64,000 bases of DNA from Hyphomonas sp. (GCA_016124495.1 WGNP01000011.1:1-64000); one strand, 5' to 3'; counted from the first letter of the stretch, positions 20,262-30,074 are shown. Notes: generated from the letters alone by a model not told the origin. Program-made: numbers and translations.

Positions 20262-20471
20262 ATGGCGCCCGGTTGGATGCAGATTTTGTTGGTTGCGGTC
20301 GTCGCGATCCTTCTGTTCGGCGGCCGGGGCCGCATTTCAAACATCATGGGTGACATGGCCAAGGGGATCGGCGCATTCCGCAAAGGCCTCAAGGACGACG
20401 ACAAGCCGGCCGACAAGGACGAACTCGTCAATATCACCCCGAAGAAGGACGAAACGAAGTCCTCTTCGTGA
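20262..20471 (+). CDS. tatA: Sec-independent protein translocase TatA
   Basis: A 69-residue TatA: one N-terminal transmembrane helix (residues 6-21) followed by an amphipathic helix and a charged tail. TatA forms the pore-like assembly through which folded twin-arginine substrates cross the inner membrane. The conserved FGG before the amphipathic helix is present (LLFGGRGRI). The ATG at 20262 has CAGGAGA upstream; the longer frame overlaps xthA and is rejected. It is first in a tatA-tatB-tatC operon, 26 bases before tatB. Confidence 0.94.
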   Translation: MAPGWMQILLVAVVAILLFGGRGRISNIMGDMAKGIGAFRKGLKDDDKPADKDELVNITPKKDETKSSS

Positions 20472-20497
20472 CGGCCTGACCCGGAGGGCGCATCGCC

Positions 20498-20854
20498 ATG
20501 CTGCCCGGTATCGGGTTTTCCGAAATCCTCGTGCTTGGGCTTGCGGCGCTGATCTTTATCGGCCCGAAAGACCTTCCGATGCTGATGCGCAGGCTCGGCC
20601 AGTTCGTCGGCAAGGGCCGCCGTATGGCACGGGAGTTCCAGGCGGCGTTCGATGATATCGCCAGGCAGAGCGAGCTCGACGAACTGAAAAAGGAAATTGA
20701 AGCTCTGAAGCGCTCCAACCTGATGACGCAGGCGCAGGAAGACCTCGCCAACGCCGAGGCGGACATCAACTCCGCTGTGATGCGCCAGAGCGCTGAGCCC
20801 TCCCCGCCGCCGCAACCTGCGCCGCCCCAGGTCAAAGGGGAGGAGAAGGCGTGA
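20498..20854 (+). CDS. tatB: Sec-independent protein translocase TatB
   Basis: A 118-residue TatB with an N-terminal transmembrane helix (FSEILVLGLAALIFIGPKDLP), a long amphipathic helix, and a proline-rich acidic C-terminus. TatB forms the substrate-receptor complex with TatC. The conserved glutamate and the GPKDLP hinge are intact. Its stop overlaps the tatC GTG start by four bases, so the two are translationally coupled. Confidence 0.94.
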   Translation: MLPGIGFSEILVLGLAALIFIGPKDLPMLMRRLGQFVGKGRRMAREFQAAFDDIARQSELDELKKEIEALKRSNLMTQAQEDLANAEADINSAVMRQSAEPSPPPQPAPPQVKGEEKA

Positions 20855-21669
20855 GCTATACGCCCCCCGCTGACGAGAAACCGGAGATCACCGACGATGT
20901 GGAATCGAGCCGCGCGCCGCTGCTTGAGCATCTGAATGAGCTGCGTGCCCGGCTGATCAAGTCGATCCTCGCGCTGTCTGTGTCGACAGTCATCTGTTTC
21001 TTCTTTGCCGAGGACATCTACAGCCTTTTGGTGCGCCCGTTTGCGACGGTGGCGGAAGAAGTGCGCGGATCGCAGCTGGAATTCATTTTTACAGCGCCGA
21101 TGGAATACTTCTTCGCGCAGCTGAAACTCGCTGTCTTCGCCGGCCTGTTCGTCGCTTTTCCCGTGATCGCCTGGCAGGTCTATGCCTTCGTCGCCCCGGG
21201 GCTCTACAAGTCGGAGCGCGGGGCGTTCTGGCCCTATCTCGTGATGGCGCCTGTCCTGTTCGCGCTGGGCGCCCTGTTCGTTTACTACCTTATGCTGCCG
21301 ATGCTTGCCCGGTTTACAGTGTCCATGGAACAGGTTGAGGCGGCCGGCACGACGATCCGTATGATGCCGCGGGTGGGGGATTATCTTTCGCTCGTGATGG
21401 CGCTGATGCTGGCCTTCGGCCTCTCCTTTCAGCTGCCGCTGGTGCTAACCCTGCTGGGGCGGATCGGGATCGTGACGGCCAGCATGCTCGCCAGGGGCCG
21501 GAAATACGCTATTGTCGGCATCCTGGCCTTCGCGGCGGTGTTCACGCCGCCGGACCCGATGTCCCAGATCCTGCTCGCGGTGCCGGTCTACCTGCTCTAC
21601 GAAATCTCGATCTTCTGCGTGAAACTGATCGAGAAAAGCGCAGCAAGAGCGGAGTCTGCTACGCCGTAG
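20851..21669 (+). CDS. tatC: Sec-independent protein translocase TatC
   Basis: A 272-residue inner-membrane protein with six transmembrane segments. TatC recognises the twin-arginine signal. The conserved first-loop HLNELRARL (near residue 29) and FIFTAPMEYFFAQLK are present. It starts at GTG inside the tatB stop, and ends about 110 bases before the NYN-domain gene. Confidence 0.95.
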   Translation: MSYTPPADEKPEITDDVESSRAPLLEHLNELRARLIKSILALSVSTVICFFFAEDIYSLLVRPFATVAEEVRGSQLEFIFTAPMEYFFAQLKLAVFAGLFVAFPVIAWQVYAFVAPGLYKSERGAFWPYLVMAPVLFALGALFVYYLMLPMLARFTVSMEQVEAAGTTIRMMPRVGDYLSLVMALMLAFGLSFQLPLVLTLLGRIGIVTASMLARGRKYAIVGILAFAAVFTPPDPMSQILLAVPVYLLYEISIFCVKLIEKSAARAESATP

Positions 21670-21779
21670 CCAAACCGGGGTGGCGGACGCCTGTCGCAGC
21701 CCCGTTGCATTTTTCTTGCAGGTGTCGATTGTGGACGGCTGGTAATCAACCGGGTCCCGAGAAGCGAGGAACCTCCCGC

Positions 21780-22784
21780 GTGGCGCGCGTACGAAGCGTT
21801 TTGCTGGTCGATTTCGACAACATCTATGGCGCGACCGGCGAGGACGTGGTCAACAGCCTGTCTAACTGGCTTTTATGGCTGGAAGATGGCGCGCTGTCGC
21901 ATCGGCAGAAACGGCGCACCTTCGTGCACAAGCGGGTCTACTGGAACCTGCAGTTCGACAAATACCGTCCCGATTTCGAACGGGCGGGCTTCGAGGCGTT
22001 CAACTGCCGGGCCCTTGCCAAGCGCAAGATCAGCGCGGGCAAGAGTTCGGCTGATATCGTCATCACCATGGATGCAATCGAACTCGCCCTGCAGACGAAA
22101 AATCTCGACGAGCTGATAATCCTGACCACCGATTCTGACTTCGTACCGGTGGTGAACCGGGTCCAGAACCCCGGCCTGCGGGTCGTGACCGCCGGCAAGG
22201 AAACCGACCCGACCTACGAACTCTTCAGCCAGCATGCTGATGCCGTGATGCACATCGCGGCCCTGAAATCCGCTTTCGACTACGCGCGTGCGGCGCGCAA
22301 ATGGTACCAGCTGCGCTCACCGGCGCCGGTGATTGCCCCCCTGACCCTGCAGCGGGAGCGGCAATCGCCGCTGATGGGGCGCGTGCGGGCGGCGCTGAAC
22401 GGCGAGGCCAACGGGCCTTCTGATCTGCAACAGGCCGCCGGGATCATCCGGGCGCTGGGCGAGCGGATGCCGGACCAGGTGCTGTCCAAGACCAAGATCG
22501 TGCGGGCGCTGACGGCGCTGCCGGCGTTTACCCCGGCCTATGAGAACGGCATCCGCCCCTGGCTCGGCCACAAGAACTTCGCGGCGATGATGCGCCATCT
22601 CGAGAAGCTGCAGCCGGAAATCCAGGTCAACCCTCTCGGCAAGGGTCGGATCGAGGTGATCTACCGCGAGCCGGGCGCTGCCAGCCCGGCCGGACGGGTC
22701 GAGGCGGTGCGCGAGGCCCGCGCGAATGAGAACGAGGAGGAGACCGGATCGCCGCTGCCGGCGGGGTTTGGTTCACCCGCCTGA
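21780..22784 (+). CDS. NYN (PIN-like) domain protein
   Basis: A 334-residue protein. The N-terminal half is a NYN/LabA-type PIN-like nuclease domain: LLVDFDN with D11 and D13, a middle SADIVITMDA segment and LTTDSDFVPVV supply the expected acidic metal-binding residues. The C-terminal part (about 190-300) looks like a winged-helix or LOTUS-like domain ending in IEVIYR, and the tail is acidic. NYN proteins of this kind are presumed RNases; the target is unknown. The GTG at 21780 with GAGGA upstream fits the domain start better than the longer frame. Confidence 0.83.
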   Translation: MARVRSVLLVDFDNIYGATGEDVVNSLSNWLLWLEDGALSHRQKRRTFVHKRVYWNLQFDKYRPDFERAGFEAFNCRALAKRKISAGKSSADIVITMDAIELALQTKNLDELIILTTDSDFVPVVNRVQNPGLRVVTAGKETDPTYELFSQHADAVMHIAALKSAFDYARAARKWYQLRSPAPVIAPLTLQRERQSPLMGRVRAALNGEANGPSDLQQAAGIIRALGERMPDQVLSKTKIVRALTALPAFTPAYENGIRPWLGHKNFAAMMRHLEKLQPEIQVNPLGKGRIEVIYREPGAASPAGRVEAVREARANENEEETGSPLPAGFGSPA

Positions 22785-22856
22785 GTGTGGACAGGAGGGG
22801 GCGGCGCGGATTAGAGCCTGTCCCCAGAAACCTTACCCTTCAAGGCCCTGAGACCC

Positions 22857-24158
22857 ATGTTCGATATCCGCGCGATCCGCGAGACCCCTGACGTTTTCCG
22901 CAAGGCCTGGAGCCGCCGCAAGGCCGGGCTGGGCGAGGAGACCGTCTCGCGCATCCTTGAACTCGATACCGCCTGGCGCGCCGCGACCACCGCCAAGCAG
23001 GACGCCGAGAGCGCGCGCAATGCGAACTCGAAACTGATCGGGCAGGCGAAAGCCAGGAAGGACGAGGCGGAAGCTGCGCGCCTGATGGCGCTGGTGGCTG
23101 ACGCGAAGAGCGCCATCGAGGCGGCGGAGGCCGAAGAGAAGACAAAGCGCGCCGCGCTTGATGACCTGCTGATGAGCTTGCCGAACCTGCCGCTGGACGA
23201 AGTGCCGGAAGGCACGGACGAACATGGGAATGTGGAGCAGAGCCGCTGGGGCACGCCGGAGGGTATCAACAATCCGAAGGACCATGCCGACCTTGGCGAA
23301 GCGCTGAAAGTTCCGGGCGGATTGTCAATGATGGACTTCGAAGCCGCCGCCCGCATGAGCGGCGCGCGGTTCGTGGCGCTGCGCGGGCAGCTGGCGCGGA
23401 TGGAGCGCGCGCTTGCGAACTTCATGCTGGATATTCAGACTACGGAGCATGGGTATCAGGAGACGAGCACTCCGATTCTTGTTCGTGAACAGGCGCTTCT
23501 GGGAACCGGCCAGCTTCCCAAGTTTGAAGAAGACATGTTCAGGACAACGTCAGGCCACTATCTGATTTCGACCTCCGAGATTTCGTTGACGAACCTTGTG
23601 CGCGAGCAGGTCGTGGAAGTATCGCAGCTGCCCATCCGGATGACTGCCCACACGCCGTGTTTCCGGTCCGAGGCGGGCAGCGCCGGGCGCGATACCAAGG
23701 GCATGATCCGGCAGCACCAGTTCTACAAGGTCGAGCTTGTCTCCATTGTTGCGGGCGAAGCCGAAGGGCTGGCTGAACTCGAGCGCATGACGGCCTGTGC
23801 CGAGGAAGTGCTGAAGCGGCTGGAACTGCCGTTCCGCCGCATGCTGCTGTGCACCGGCGACATGGGGGCAGGGGCGCGCAAGACGTATGATCTCGAAGTC
23901 TGGCTGCCGTCGCAGGGTACCTACCGCGAAATCTCGTCCTGCTCCTATTGCGGGGATTTCCAGGCGCGTCGGATGAATGCGCGTTACCGCGTGGATGCAC
24001 AATCGAAGCCGGAGTTCGTGCATACGCTGAACGGGTCGGGACTGGCCGTCGGGCGCACGCTGGTTGCGGTGCTTGAGAATTATCAGAACGCGGATGGGTC
24101 TGTCACCGTGCCGGAAGCGTTGGTGGCGTATATGGGCGGGGTGACCGAGATCAGGTAA
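22857..24158 (+). CDS. serS: Seryl-tRNA synthetase
   Basis: A 433-residue class II aminoacyl-tRNA synthetase that charges tRNA-Ser and tRNA-Sec. It has the N-terminal coiled-coil arm that reads the tRNA (about residues 30-105), then motif 2 ([21 protein letters not shown]) and motif 3 ([18 protein letters not shown]). Length and start ([14 protein letters not shown]) are typical. A repetitive palindromic stretch follows before surE. Confidence 0.97.
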   Translation: MFDIRAIRETPDVFRKAWSRRKAGLGEETVSRILELDTAWRAATTAKQDAESARNANSKLIGQAKARKDEAEAARLMALVADAKSAIEAAEAEEKTKRAALDDLLMSLPNLPLDEVPEGTDEHGNVEQSRWGTPEGINNPKDHADLGEALKVPGGLSMMDFEAAARMSGARFVALRGQLARMERALANFMLDIQTTEHGYQETSTPILVREQALLGTGQLPKFEEDMFRTTSGHYLISTSEISLTNLVREQVVEVSQLPIRMTAHTPCFRSEAGSAGRDTKGMIRQHQFYKVELVSIVAGEAEGLAELERMTACAEEVLKRLELPFRRMLLCTGDMGAGARKTYDLEVWLPSQGTYREISSCSYCGDFQARRMNARYRVDAQSKPEFVHTLNGSGLAVGRTLVAVLENYQNADGSVTVPEALVAYMGGVTEIR

Positions 24159-24165
24159 CCTGCTT

Positions 24166-24279
24166 CCTTCTCCCCCTGGGGGAGAATGGCCGGGGATGAG
24201 GGGGAGTAACCCCAGGTTCCCGGAACTCCTCAAGGCCCTCACCCCCGACCCCTCTCCCGCAAGCGGGCGAGGGGAGAAG
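24166..24279. repeat. Intergenic palindromic repeat element between serS and surE
   Basis: Two related segments lie in opposite orientation. The left one (24166-24204) contains a perfect stem TTCTCCCC/GGGGGAGAA-type hairpin. The right one (24236-24279) contains CCCCTC/GAGGGG with an inner CCCGC-AA-GCGGG. Read on the reverse strand, the right arm resembles the left in order: a CTTCTCCCC start, a GGGGAGA-like middle and a GGGGTGAGGG end. This is the layout of short repeated palindromic elements spread in many GC-rich proteobacterial genomes. Confidence 0.65.
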
Positions 24280-24289
24280 AAAGGCTCAG

Positions 24290-25051
24290 ATGCGCATTCT
24301 TTTGACCAACGATGACGGCATCAACGCCCCCGGTCTGGCGGTTCTTGAAGAGATCGCCAGGCAGTTGTCCGATGACATCTGGATCGCTGCGCCGGAGGAA
24401 GAACAGTCTGGCAAGGGGCGGGCAATTTCTCTGACGCAGCCCGTGCGTGTGCGCAAGGCCGGGGCGAAGGCCTGGGCGATTGCGGGGACGCCGTCGGACG
24501 CCGTGCTGCTGGCCTGTAAGGACCTGATGCCGGAGCCGCCGGACCTTGTGTTGTCGGGGGTCAACCGGGGCCAGAACATTGCCGAGGATACGAGCTTTTC
24601 GGGGACGGTCGCAGCCGCGATGTTCGGCATGCAGATGGGCGTGCCGTCGATTGCGCTGAGCCAGGCGCAGAACTTCCGCGACCGGGGCTCGCTGCCCTGG
24701 GAGACCGCCAAGGCCTGGGGCGCGCGGACGCTGCGGCCGCTGCTCGAGATGGGCTGGCCGAAGGATGTGGTGATCAATGTGAACTTCCCGGATGTGGAGC
24801 CGGAGGACGTCCGCGGGATCCAGATCACGCGCCAGGGCTTCCGGGACGAGACGATCATCCACACTGACCGGCGCGAGGACCTGCGCGGCAATGATTATTA
24901 CTGGATCGGTTACCGGGGCAAACTCTCGCGCCCGAGCGAGGGCACCGACCTGCGCGCGATCTATGAGGGCTATGTCTCCGTCTCGCCGCTGCATGTGGAC
25001 TTGACGCATGAGGCCTTCCTGCGGACGCTGCAGGCGACATGGCCGGATTGA
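24290..25051 (+). CDS. surE: 5'/3'-nucleotidase SurE
   Basis: A 253-residue SurE phosphatase that removes phosphate from nucleoside monophosphates. The metal site TNDDG is at residues 6-10, with SGVNRGQN and FSGTVAAAMFG downstream; the asparagine of the GVNxG loop is another ligand. SurE is usually followed by the isoaspartyl methyltransferase gene, as here: the pcm-like start lies inside the surE end (13-base overlap). Confidence 0.95.
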   Translation: MRILLTNDDGINAPGLAVLEEIARQLSDDIWIAAPEEEQSGKGRAISLTQPVRVRKAGAKAWAIAGTPSDAVLLACKDLMPEPPDLVLSGVNRGQNIAEDTSFSGTVAAAMFGMQMGVPSIALSQAQNFRDRGSLPWETAKAWGARTLRPLLEMGWPKDVVINVNFPDVEPEDVRGIQITRQGFRDETIIHTDRREDLRGNDYYWIGYRGKLSRPSEGTDLRAIYEGYVSVSPLHVDLTHEAFLRTLQATWPD

Positions 25052-25692
25052 TTGCTGACCCCTTCCGTGCGGCGCGCCTGCTGCTGCACCTTCGCCAGGA
25101 AGGCGTGACGGATGCGCGCGTGCTGACGGCGATGGAGACCATCGACCGCGCGGCCTTCGTGGACGATGCGGCAATCGCGCCGCTGGCCTTCGAGGATGCC
25201 ATCCTGCCGATTCCCTGCGGGCAGGTGATCCTGCGGCCGGCCGCGACGGGGCACCTGTTGCAGGCGCTGGCGCTGCCGGAGGATGGCTCGGCGAATGTGC
25301 TGCTGGTGGGGTTTGGCTCGGGCTACATGGCAGCGCTGGCGGCCAGCCTGTCGCGGCATGTGTTTTCGGTGGACCGCTATGCGCGCCTCGTGCGCGAGGG
25401 TGAGGCGCGGCTGGCACGGCTGGGGATCGGCAATGTCACGGTGCGCCAGGCGGATGGCCGCGATGGCTGGCCTGAACAGGACCCGTTTGACCGGATCGTG
25501 CTCGCCTGCGCCGTGCCGGAAGTGCCGGACCTGCTGCTCAGCCAGGTGAGGCAGGGCGGCCGGCTCGTTGCCCCTGTCGTGCGGGGCAATGACCGGGCGA
25601 TCGTCTCGGTCACGCTGGGCGCCGGCGTGTTGCGAACGCCGTTTTTCCAGCACGTTCCGGCGATGACCGAAGGCAGGGCCGCTGTCCTCTGA
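25039..25692 (+). CDS. Protein-L-isoaspartate O-methyltransferase family protein
   Basis: A 217-residue SAM-dependent methyltransferase of the PCMT family, which repairs damaged aspartyl residues. SAM motif I is VGFGSGYMAAL (residues about 91-101, with F and S in place of the more usual TGSGY), and ILPIPCGQVILRP is the family's substrate-loop region, here with CGQ where SQP or GQ is common. The sequence is a divergent member, so substrate use is less certain than the fold. It is coupled to surE by a 13-base overlap. Confidence 0.82.
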   Translation: MAGLIADPFRAARLLLHLRQEGVTDARVLTAMETIDRAAFVDDAAIAPLAFEDAILPIPCGQVILRPAATGHLLQALALPEDGSANVLLVGFGSGYMAALAASLSRHVFSVDRYARLVREGEARLARLGIGNVTVRQADGRDGWPEQDPFDRIVLACAVPEVPDLLLSQVRQGGRLVAPVVRGNDRAIVSVTLGAGVLRTPFFQHVPAMTEGRAAVL

Positions 25693-25704
25693 AGCCTGCA
25701 GGCG

Positions 25705-25737
25705 GGGTTTGCAAACCCGGCCCCCCCTAGCTATACG
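25705..25737 (+). promoter_or_regulatory. Putative promoter of yajC-secDF overlapping a palindrome
   Basis: TTGCAA (25709-25714) and TATACG (25732-25737) have a 17-base spacer. The -35 element lies inside the perfect palindrome GGGTTTGCAAACCC (25705-25718). The palindrome could be the upstream unit's terminator stem or an operator; both readings are open. Confidence 0.5.
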
Positions 25738-25780
25738 CAGGCAACTTCTTACATGTGGCCGGAATCAGGGAGAATTGGGC

Positions 25781-26152
25781 ATGCGGGACAAAATGTTGAT
25801 TGCAGGCCTTCTGGTCGCCTTCTCGGCTTCGCCCGCGCTTGCGCAGGCCGCTGCGGCGCCCGCTGGCCCGAGCCTCATTACCCAGCTGCTGTTCTTCCTG
25901 CCGCTGATCCTGATCTTCTACTTCCTGCTGATCCGCCCACAGCAGCAGCGCGCCAAGAAACACACCGAAATGATCGCCGCCATCAAGCGCGGCGATACGG
26001 TCGTCACCTCCGGCGGCCTGATCGGCAAGGTCAACAAGGTCAATGACGGCGAGATCTCCCTCGACCTCGCCGAGAATGTCCGCGTCCGCGTGGTCAAGGC
26101 CATGATCATCGAGGTGCGCAACAAGGCCGAGCCTGTTCCCGCGAACGACTAA
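25781..26152 (+). CDS. yajC: Preprotein translocase subunit YajC
   Basis: A 123-residue small membrane protein that associates with SecDF. A hydrophobic N-terminal segment is followed by the main transmembrane helix (LLFFLPLILIFYFLLIRPQQ) and a cytoplasmic YajC domain with GDTVVTSGGLIGKV. The ATG at 25781, with GGGAGA upstream, is chosen over the longer frame. It is first of a yajC-secD-secF operon. Confidence 0.94.
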   Translation: MRDKMLIAGLLVAFSASPALAQAAAAPAGPSLITQLLFFLPLILIFYFLLIRPQQQRAKKHTEMIAAIKRGDTVVTSGGLIGKVNKVNDGEISLDLAENVRVRVVKAMIIEVRNKAEPVPAND

Positions 26153-26195
26153 GGCTCCCCGGCCGGCCTCGTCCGGCTGAATTCAGGAACGCGCC

Positions 26196-27803
26196 ATGCT
26201 TCAGTTTCCTCCATGGAAAGTCCTCCTTGTTCTGGCCATTATCGTCTGGGGAACACTCGTCGCCCTGCCGAGCGCCTTCAACATGTCCGGCGCGCCCTCC
26301 TGGCTTCCCAAGAAGCCGGTTAACCTCGGCCTCGACCTGCGCGGCGGCGTTTATCTTGAAATGGAAATCCGCCCCGAAGAAGTGATCCAGGGGCGCCTGG
26401 ATGTGTTTGCCCGTGATGTACGCGGTTCCTTGCTGCGCACCGAAAGCGCGCCGCTGATCCCGCACGAGATCGAGATCAACGGGCGCACCATGTCCGTCAA
26501 GCTGATGAAACCGGAAGCGGATGGCAGTTTCCCTGTGGCGAGCGCCATGGCGCGTATCGACAAGGTCAACGGGCCGCTCGAGGGCGGCCTGGCGGGCGGC
26601 AAGACGTTCGATGTGGCTCAGACCAGTCCCGATACGATTTCGATCACTGTGCCGCCGAATTCCGAAAGCCTTATGGTAGCGGACGCGCTGTCGAAGACCG
26701 AAACGATTGTCTCCCGCCGGGTAGACCCGGACGGTGTCGCGGAGATTTCACTGACGCCGTCGGGCTCCAACCGGCTCATTCTCGAGGCCCCGGGCGAGCC
26801 GAATGCGCAGCGCCTGAAGGACCTGCTCAACCGCGACGGCCGGATGACATTCAACCTCGTCGATGACAGTGCCTCCTCGATTGCGGCCGCGCAGGCCGGT
26901 GTGGTGAAGCCCGGCTACACGCTCCTTTCAGGCCCGCAGACGGGTCCGCTGCTTGTGCGCTCGATCCCCGAAATTGTCGGCTCCGACATCGCCAACGCCA
27001 GCCAGGGCAATGATGAAGCCAACCGGCCGCAGATCAACTTCCGCCTCAACTCCAACGGCGCGCGCAAGTTCTTCGAGACCACGCGCGCCAATACCGGCAA
27101 GCGCTTCGCTATCGTGCTGGACGACGTGATCATGTCGGCGCCGAACATCAACGAGCCGATTCCGGGCGGCAACGTGCGCATCACCGGCGATTTCACGATC
27201 GAGGAAGCGCAGGATCTCGCGGCCATTATCTCTGCGGGTGAGATGCCCGCGAAGGTTCAGTTTCTTGACCAGCGCGTTGTCTCCTCGACGCTCGGAGAGG
27301 ATTCGATTGCGGCAGGCTACACGGCGTCGATCGTAGGCCTGATGCTGGTCGGCGCCCTGATGATTCTGGCCTACGGTGTTCAGGGCCTGTTCGCCGTGAT
27401 CTCGCTGGCGATCAACATCATACTGGTCTTCACCTGCCTTGTCCTGCTGAACGCCACGCTGACGCTGCCTGGCATCGCAGGTATTGTGCTGACGATGGGT
27501 ATGTCGGTGGACGCCAACGTCCTCGTTTTCGAGCGCATACGCGAGGAACAGAGGGCAGGACGCTCGGCATGGACGGCGGTGCAGGCCGGCTATGAGCGCG
27601 CCTTTGCCACCATCATGGATGCCAACATCACGCTGCTGTTCGCCGCCGCCGTGCTCTACCTGATGGGTTCGGGCCCGGTGAAGGGCTTTGCGGTAACGCT
27701 CGCGCTCGGCAACATCACGTCGATCTTCACGTCGGTTGTCGTCACCTGCATGCTGACGGTGTTCTGGATGAAACTCACCAAACCCAAGCGGTTAGCGATT
27801 TAA
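26196..27803 (+). CDS. secD: Protein translocase subunit SecD
   Basis: A 535-residue RND-related membrane protein that uses the proton gradient to pull preproteins through SecYEG. A first N-terminal helix is followed by LGLDLRGGVYL, a large periplasmic region, and a five-helix C-terminal block with GMSVDANVLVFERIREE, the conserved SecD motif. It lies between yajC and secF on the plus strand, 20 bases from secF. Confidence 0.96.
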   Translation: MLQFPPWKVLLVLAIIVWGTLVALPSAFNMSGAPSWLPKKPVNLGLDLRGGVYLEMEIRPEEVIQGRLDVFARDVRGSLLRTESAPLIPHEIEINGRTMSVKLMKPEADGSFPVASAMARIDKVNGPLEGGLAGGKTFDVAQTSPDTISITVPPNSESLMVADALSKTETIVSRRVDPDGVAEISLTPSGSNRLILEAPGEPNAQRLKDLLNRDGRMTFNLVDDSASSIAAAQAGVVKPGYTLLSGPQTGPLLVRSIPEIVGSDIANASQGNDEANRPQINFRLNSNGARKFFETTRANTGKRFAIVLDDVIMSAPNINEPIPGGNVRITGDFTIEEAQDLAAIISAGEMPAKVQFLDQRVVSSTLGEDSIAAGYTASIVGLMLVGALMILAYGVQGLFAVISLAINIILVFTCLVLLNATLTLPGIAGIVLTMGMSVDANVLVFERIREEQRAGRSAWTAVQAGYERAFATIMDANITLLFAAAVLYLMGSGPVKGFAVTLALGNITSIFTSVVVTCMLTVFWMKLTKPKRLAI

Positions 27804-27822
27804 CGGGCCGAGGACAGACGCG

Positions 27823-28815
27823 ATGCTGATCAGATACTGGCCCACGGAACTCAATATTCCGTTCATGAAATTCAACGTCATCGGCGTGACGCTGTCTGTG
27901 CTGATGATCGTCGGCTCGATCTTCCTGCTGGCCACGCGTGGCCTGAACCTCGGTGTGGATTTTGCCGGTGGATCCGTAATCGAGCTGGCTGAAACTGAGA
28001 CGGTAACGGTCTCTGAGGTGCGCAGCCGCATCGAAGGTGGACTGACCGTCAACTCCGCCACCGGTACGGATGGCCGCCGTCTGGTTGTGGTGCGGTTCGG
28101 CGAACTCGACGAAAGTCTGCTCGGACCGGAATTCGCGGCGCTTTCCGAAGACGAAAAAGTTGGTCGCGCGTCCAGCGTTTCAAACACGTTCGTCGTCAAC
28201 GAACTGAAGTCGGAATTCGGCCTGACTGACCAGGATATCCTTCGCAACGATTCAGTCGGCCCGAAAGTATCAGGGGAACTGTTCTGGGAAAGCCTCATCG
28301 CGCTTGGCGTCGCGACGATCTTCATGCTGCTCTACATCGCCTTTCGCTACAGCTGGTCTTACGCGGTCGGCGGCATTGCCGCATTGCTGCACGATACGAT
28401 CGGCACGCTGGGTCTCTTCTCGCTCCTGCAGATCGAGTTCGATCTCACGACAGTCGCCGCGCTGCTGACGATCATCGGATATTCGATGAACGACAGCGTG
28501 GTGGTGTTTGACCGGATGCGGGAAGTGCGCCGCAAGTATAAGCAGATGCCGGGCGCCGAGGTCATCAACCTCGCAACCAACCAGACGCTCTCGCGGACGT
28601 TCCTTACAGCAGGGGCGGTGTTCATCGCTGTGGTGGCCATCCTGCTCTTTGGTGGCCCCGTGCTCTCGGGTATGGCAGTTGCAATGATGTGGGGTATCTT
28701 TATCGGCACCTATTCGTCGATCTTCTTCGCGTCAGCCATCGTGCTGGCGCTCGGAACCGATATCCGCAAACCTGGCGTGCCGGACGATACACCCGGCTTT
28801 CAGGGCGTCGTCTGA
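27823..28815 (+). CDS. secF: Protein translocase subunit SecF
   Basis: A 330-residue partner of SecD. An N-terminal helix, LGVDFAGGSVIEL periplasmic opening, and the membrane block with YSMNDSVVVFDRMRE are the SecF hallmarks. The start ATG is 20 bases after secD. Its end is six bases from the converging ychF stop. Confidence 0.96.
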   Translation: MLIRYWPTELNIPFMKFNVIGVTLSVLMIVGSIFLLATRGLNLGVDFAGGSVIELAETETVTVSEVRSRIEGGLTVNSATGTDGRRLVVVRFGELDESLLGPEFAALSEDEKVGRASSVSNTFVVNELKSEFGLTDQDILRNDSVGPKVSGELFWESLIALGVATIFMLLYIAFRYSWSYAVGGIAALLHDTIGTLGLFSLLQIEFDLTTVAALLTIIGYSMNDSVVVFDRMREVRRKYKQMPGAEVINLATNQTLSRTFLTAGAVFIAVVAILLFGGPVLSGMAVAMMWGIFIGTYSSIFFASAIVLALGTDIRKPGVPDDTPGFQGVV

Positions 28816-28821
28816 TCGCCG

Positions 28822-29919
28822 CTAGACGTTGAACCGGAAGAGCATCACATCGCCGTCCTGGACGATGTATTCCTTGCCTTCCGAGCGCATCCTGCCGTTC
28901 TCCTTCGCGCCCACTTCGCCGCCAAAGGCGACGTAGTCCTCGAAAGCGATCGTCTCGGCACGGATAAAGCCCTTTTCGAAATCGCCGTGGATCACACCGG
29001 CAGCTTTCGGAGCTGTCCAGCCTTTACGGATAGTCCACGCCCGCGCTTCCTTGGGCCCCGCCGTGAAGTAGGTCTGCAGCCCCAGCAGTTCATAGCCTGC
29101 GCGGATGAGGCGCGTGAGGCCGGGTTCGGTCAGGCCGAGCGAGGCGAGGTACTCGTCGCGGTCCGGTCCGTCGAGCAGCGCCAGTTCGCTTTCGATCTGG
29201 GCCGAGAATACGACGCAGCCTGCGCCTTCGACCTTTGCGCGCGCTTCGACAAGCTTGGAATACGCGTTACCCGTGGCCGAACTTGTCTCGTCGACGTTGG
29301 CTACGAACAGCACAGGCTTGGAGGTCAGCAGCTGCAGCATCTGCCAGGCGCGCTGATCATCGGCGGGCACTTTCGCATGGCGGGCCGGGCGGCCTTCGGT
29401 GAGTTCGGCAAGCGCAAGATCGATCAGCGCCACCTGCGCCCTGGCATCCTTATCGCCGGAGTTGGCTTTCTTGATCACGCCGGCCTTGCGCTTCTCGAGA
29501 CTGTCGAGGTCGGCGAGCATCAGTTCAGTTTCGACAACTTCGAAGTCAGCGATGGGATCGACTTTGCCGCGCACGTGCGTGATGTCGTCATTGTCGAAGC
29601 AGCGCAGCACGTAGATGACAGCATCCGTTTCGCGAATGTTGGCGAGGAACTTGTTGCCGAGGCCTTCACCCTGGCTGGCGCCTTCGACGAGGCCGGCAAT
29701 GTCCACGAAGTTCATGCGGGCCGGTATGATTTCCCTGGAGCCGGCAACCTTGGCCAGGTCATCAAGCCTCGGCTCCGGCACGGCCACCTCGCCGACGTTG
29801 GGCTCGATCGTGCAAAACGGATAGTTGGCGGCCTGTGCGGCGGCCGTCTGGGTCAATGCATTGAAGAGGGTAGACTTGCCGACGTTCGGCAGACCCACGA
29901 TTCCACATTTGAAGCCCAT
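28822..29919 (-). CDS. ychF: Redox-regulated ATPase YchF
   Basis: A 365-residue OBG-family NTPase that prefers ATP (YchF/Ola1). Walker A is GLPNVGKST (residues 9-17), followed by [12 protein letters not shown], and the C-terminal TGS domain begins around LQTYFTAG. The ATG at 29919 matches the universal MGFKCGIVG start; an in-frame GTG four codons upstream is ignored. It converges on secF and diverges from the TIR gene. Confidence 0.95.
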   Translation of the reverse strand: MGFKCGIVGLPNVGKSTLFNALTQTAAAQAANYPFCTIEPNVGEVAVPEPRLDDLAKVAGSREIIPARMNFVDIAGLVEGASQGEGLGNKFLANIRETDAVIYVLRCFDNDDITHVRGKVDPIADFEVVETELMLADLDSLEKRKAGVIKKANSGDKDARAQVALIDLALAELTEGRPARHAKVPADDQRAWQMLQLLTSKPVLFVANVDETSSATGNAYSKLVEARAKVEGAGCVVFSAQIESELALLDGPDRDEYLASLGLTEPGLTRLIRAGYELLGLQTYFTAGPKEARAWTIRKGWTAPKAAGVIHGDFEKGFIRAETIAFEDYVAFGGEVGAKENGRMRSEGKEYIVQDGDVMLFRFNV

Positions 29920-30074
29920 GGCGCCTTGCACTCCGGATTAGCTGAACCGGCGCATTAGCCCCTTTTGGCGTGCGAAAACAGGCACAAAAATCGCTTCGCA
30001 GCTTAAATGGCTGGCCTGGCCGCGCTGCGGGGGTATTGTTCCGTGGTTAACCGTTTCAGAAGGGTACACGCCCC

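Noticed and set aside
30048..30053. GTTAAC upstream of the TIR gene as a CtrA site
   Set aside because: Only a single half-site, with no second TTAA at the expected spacing and no GANTC site nearby.
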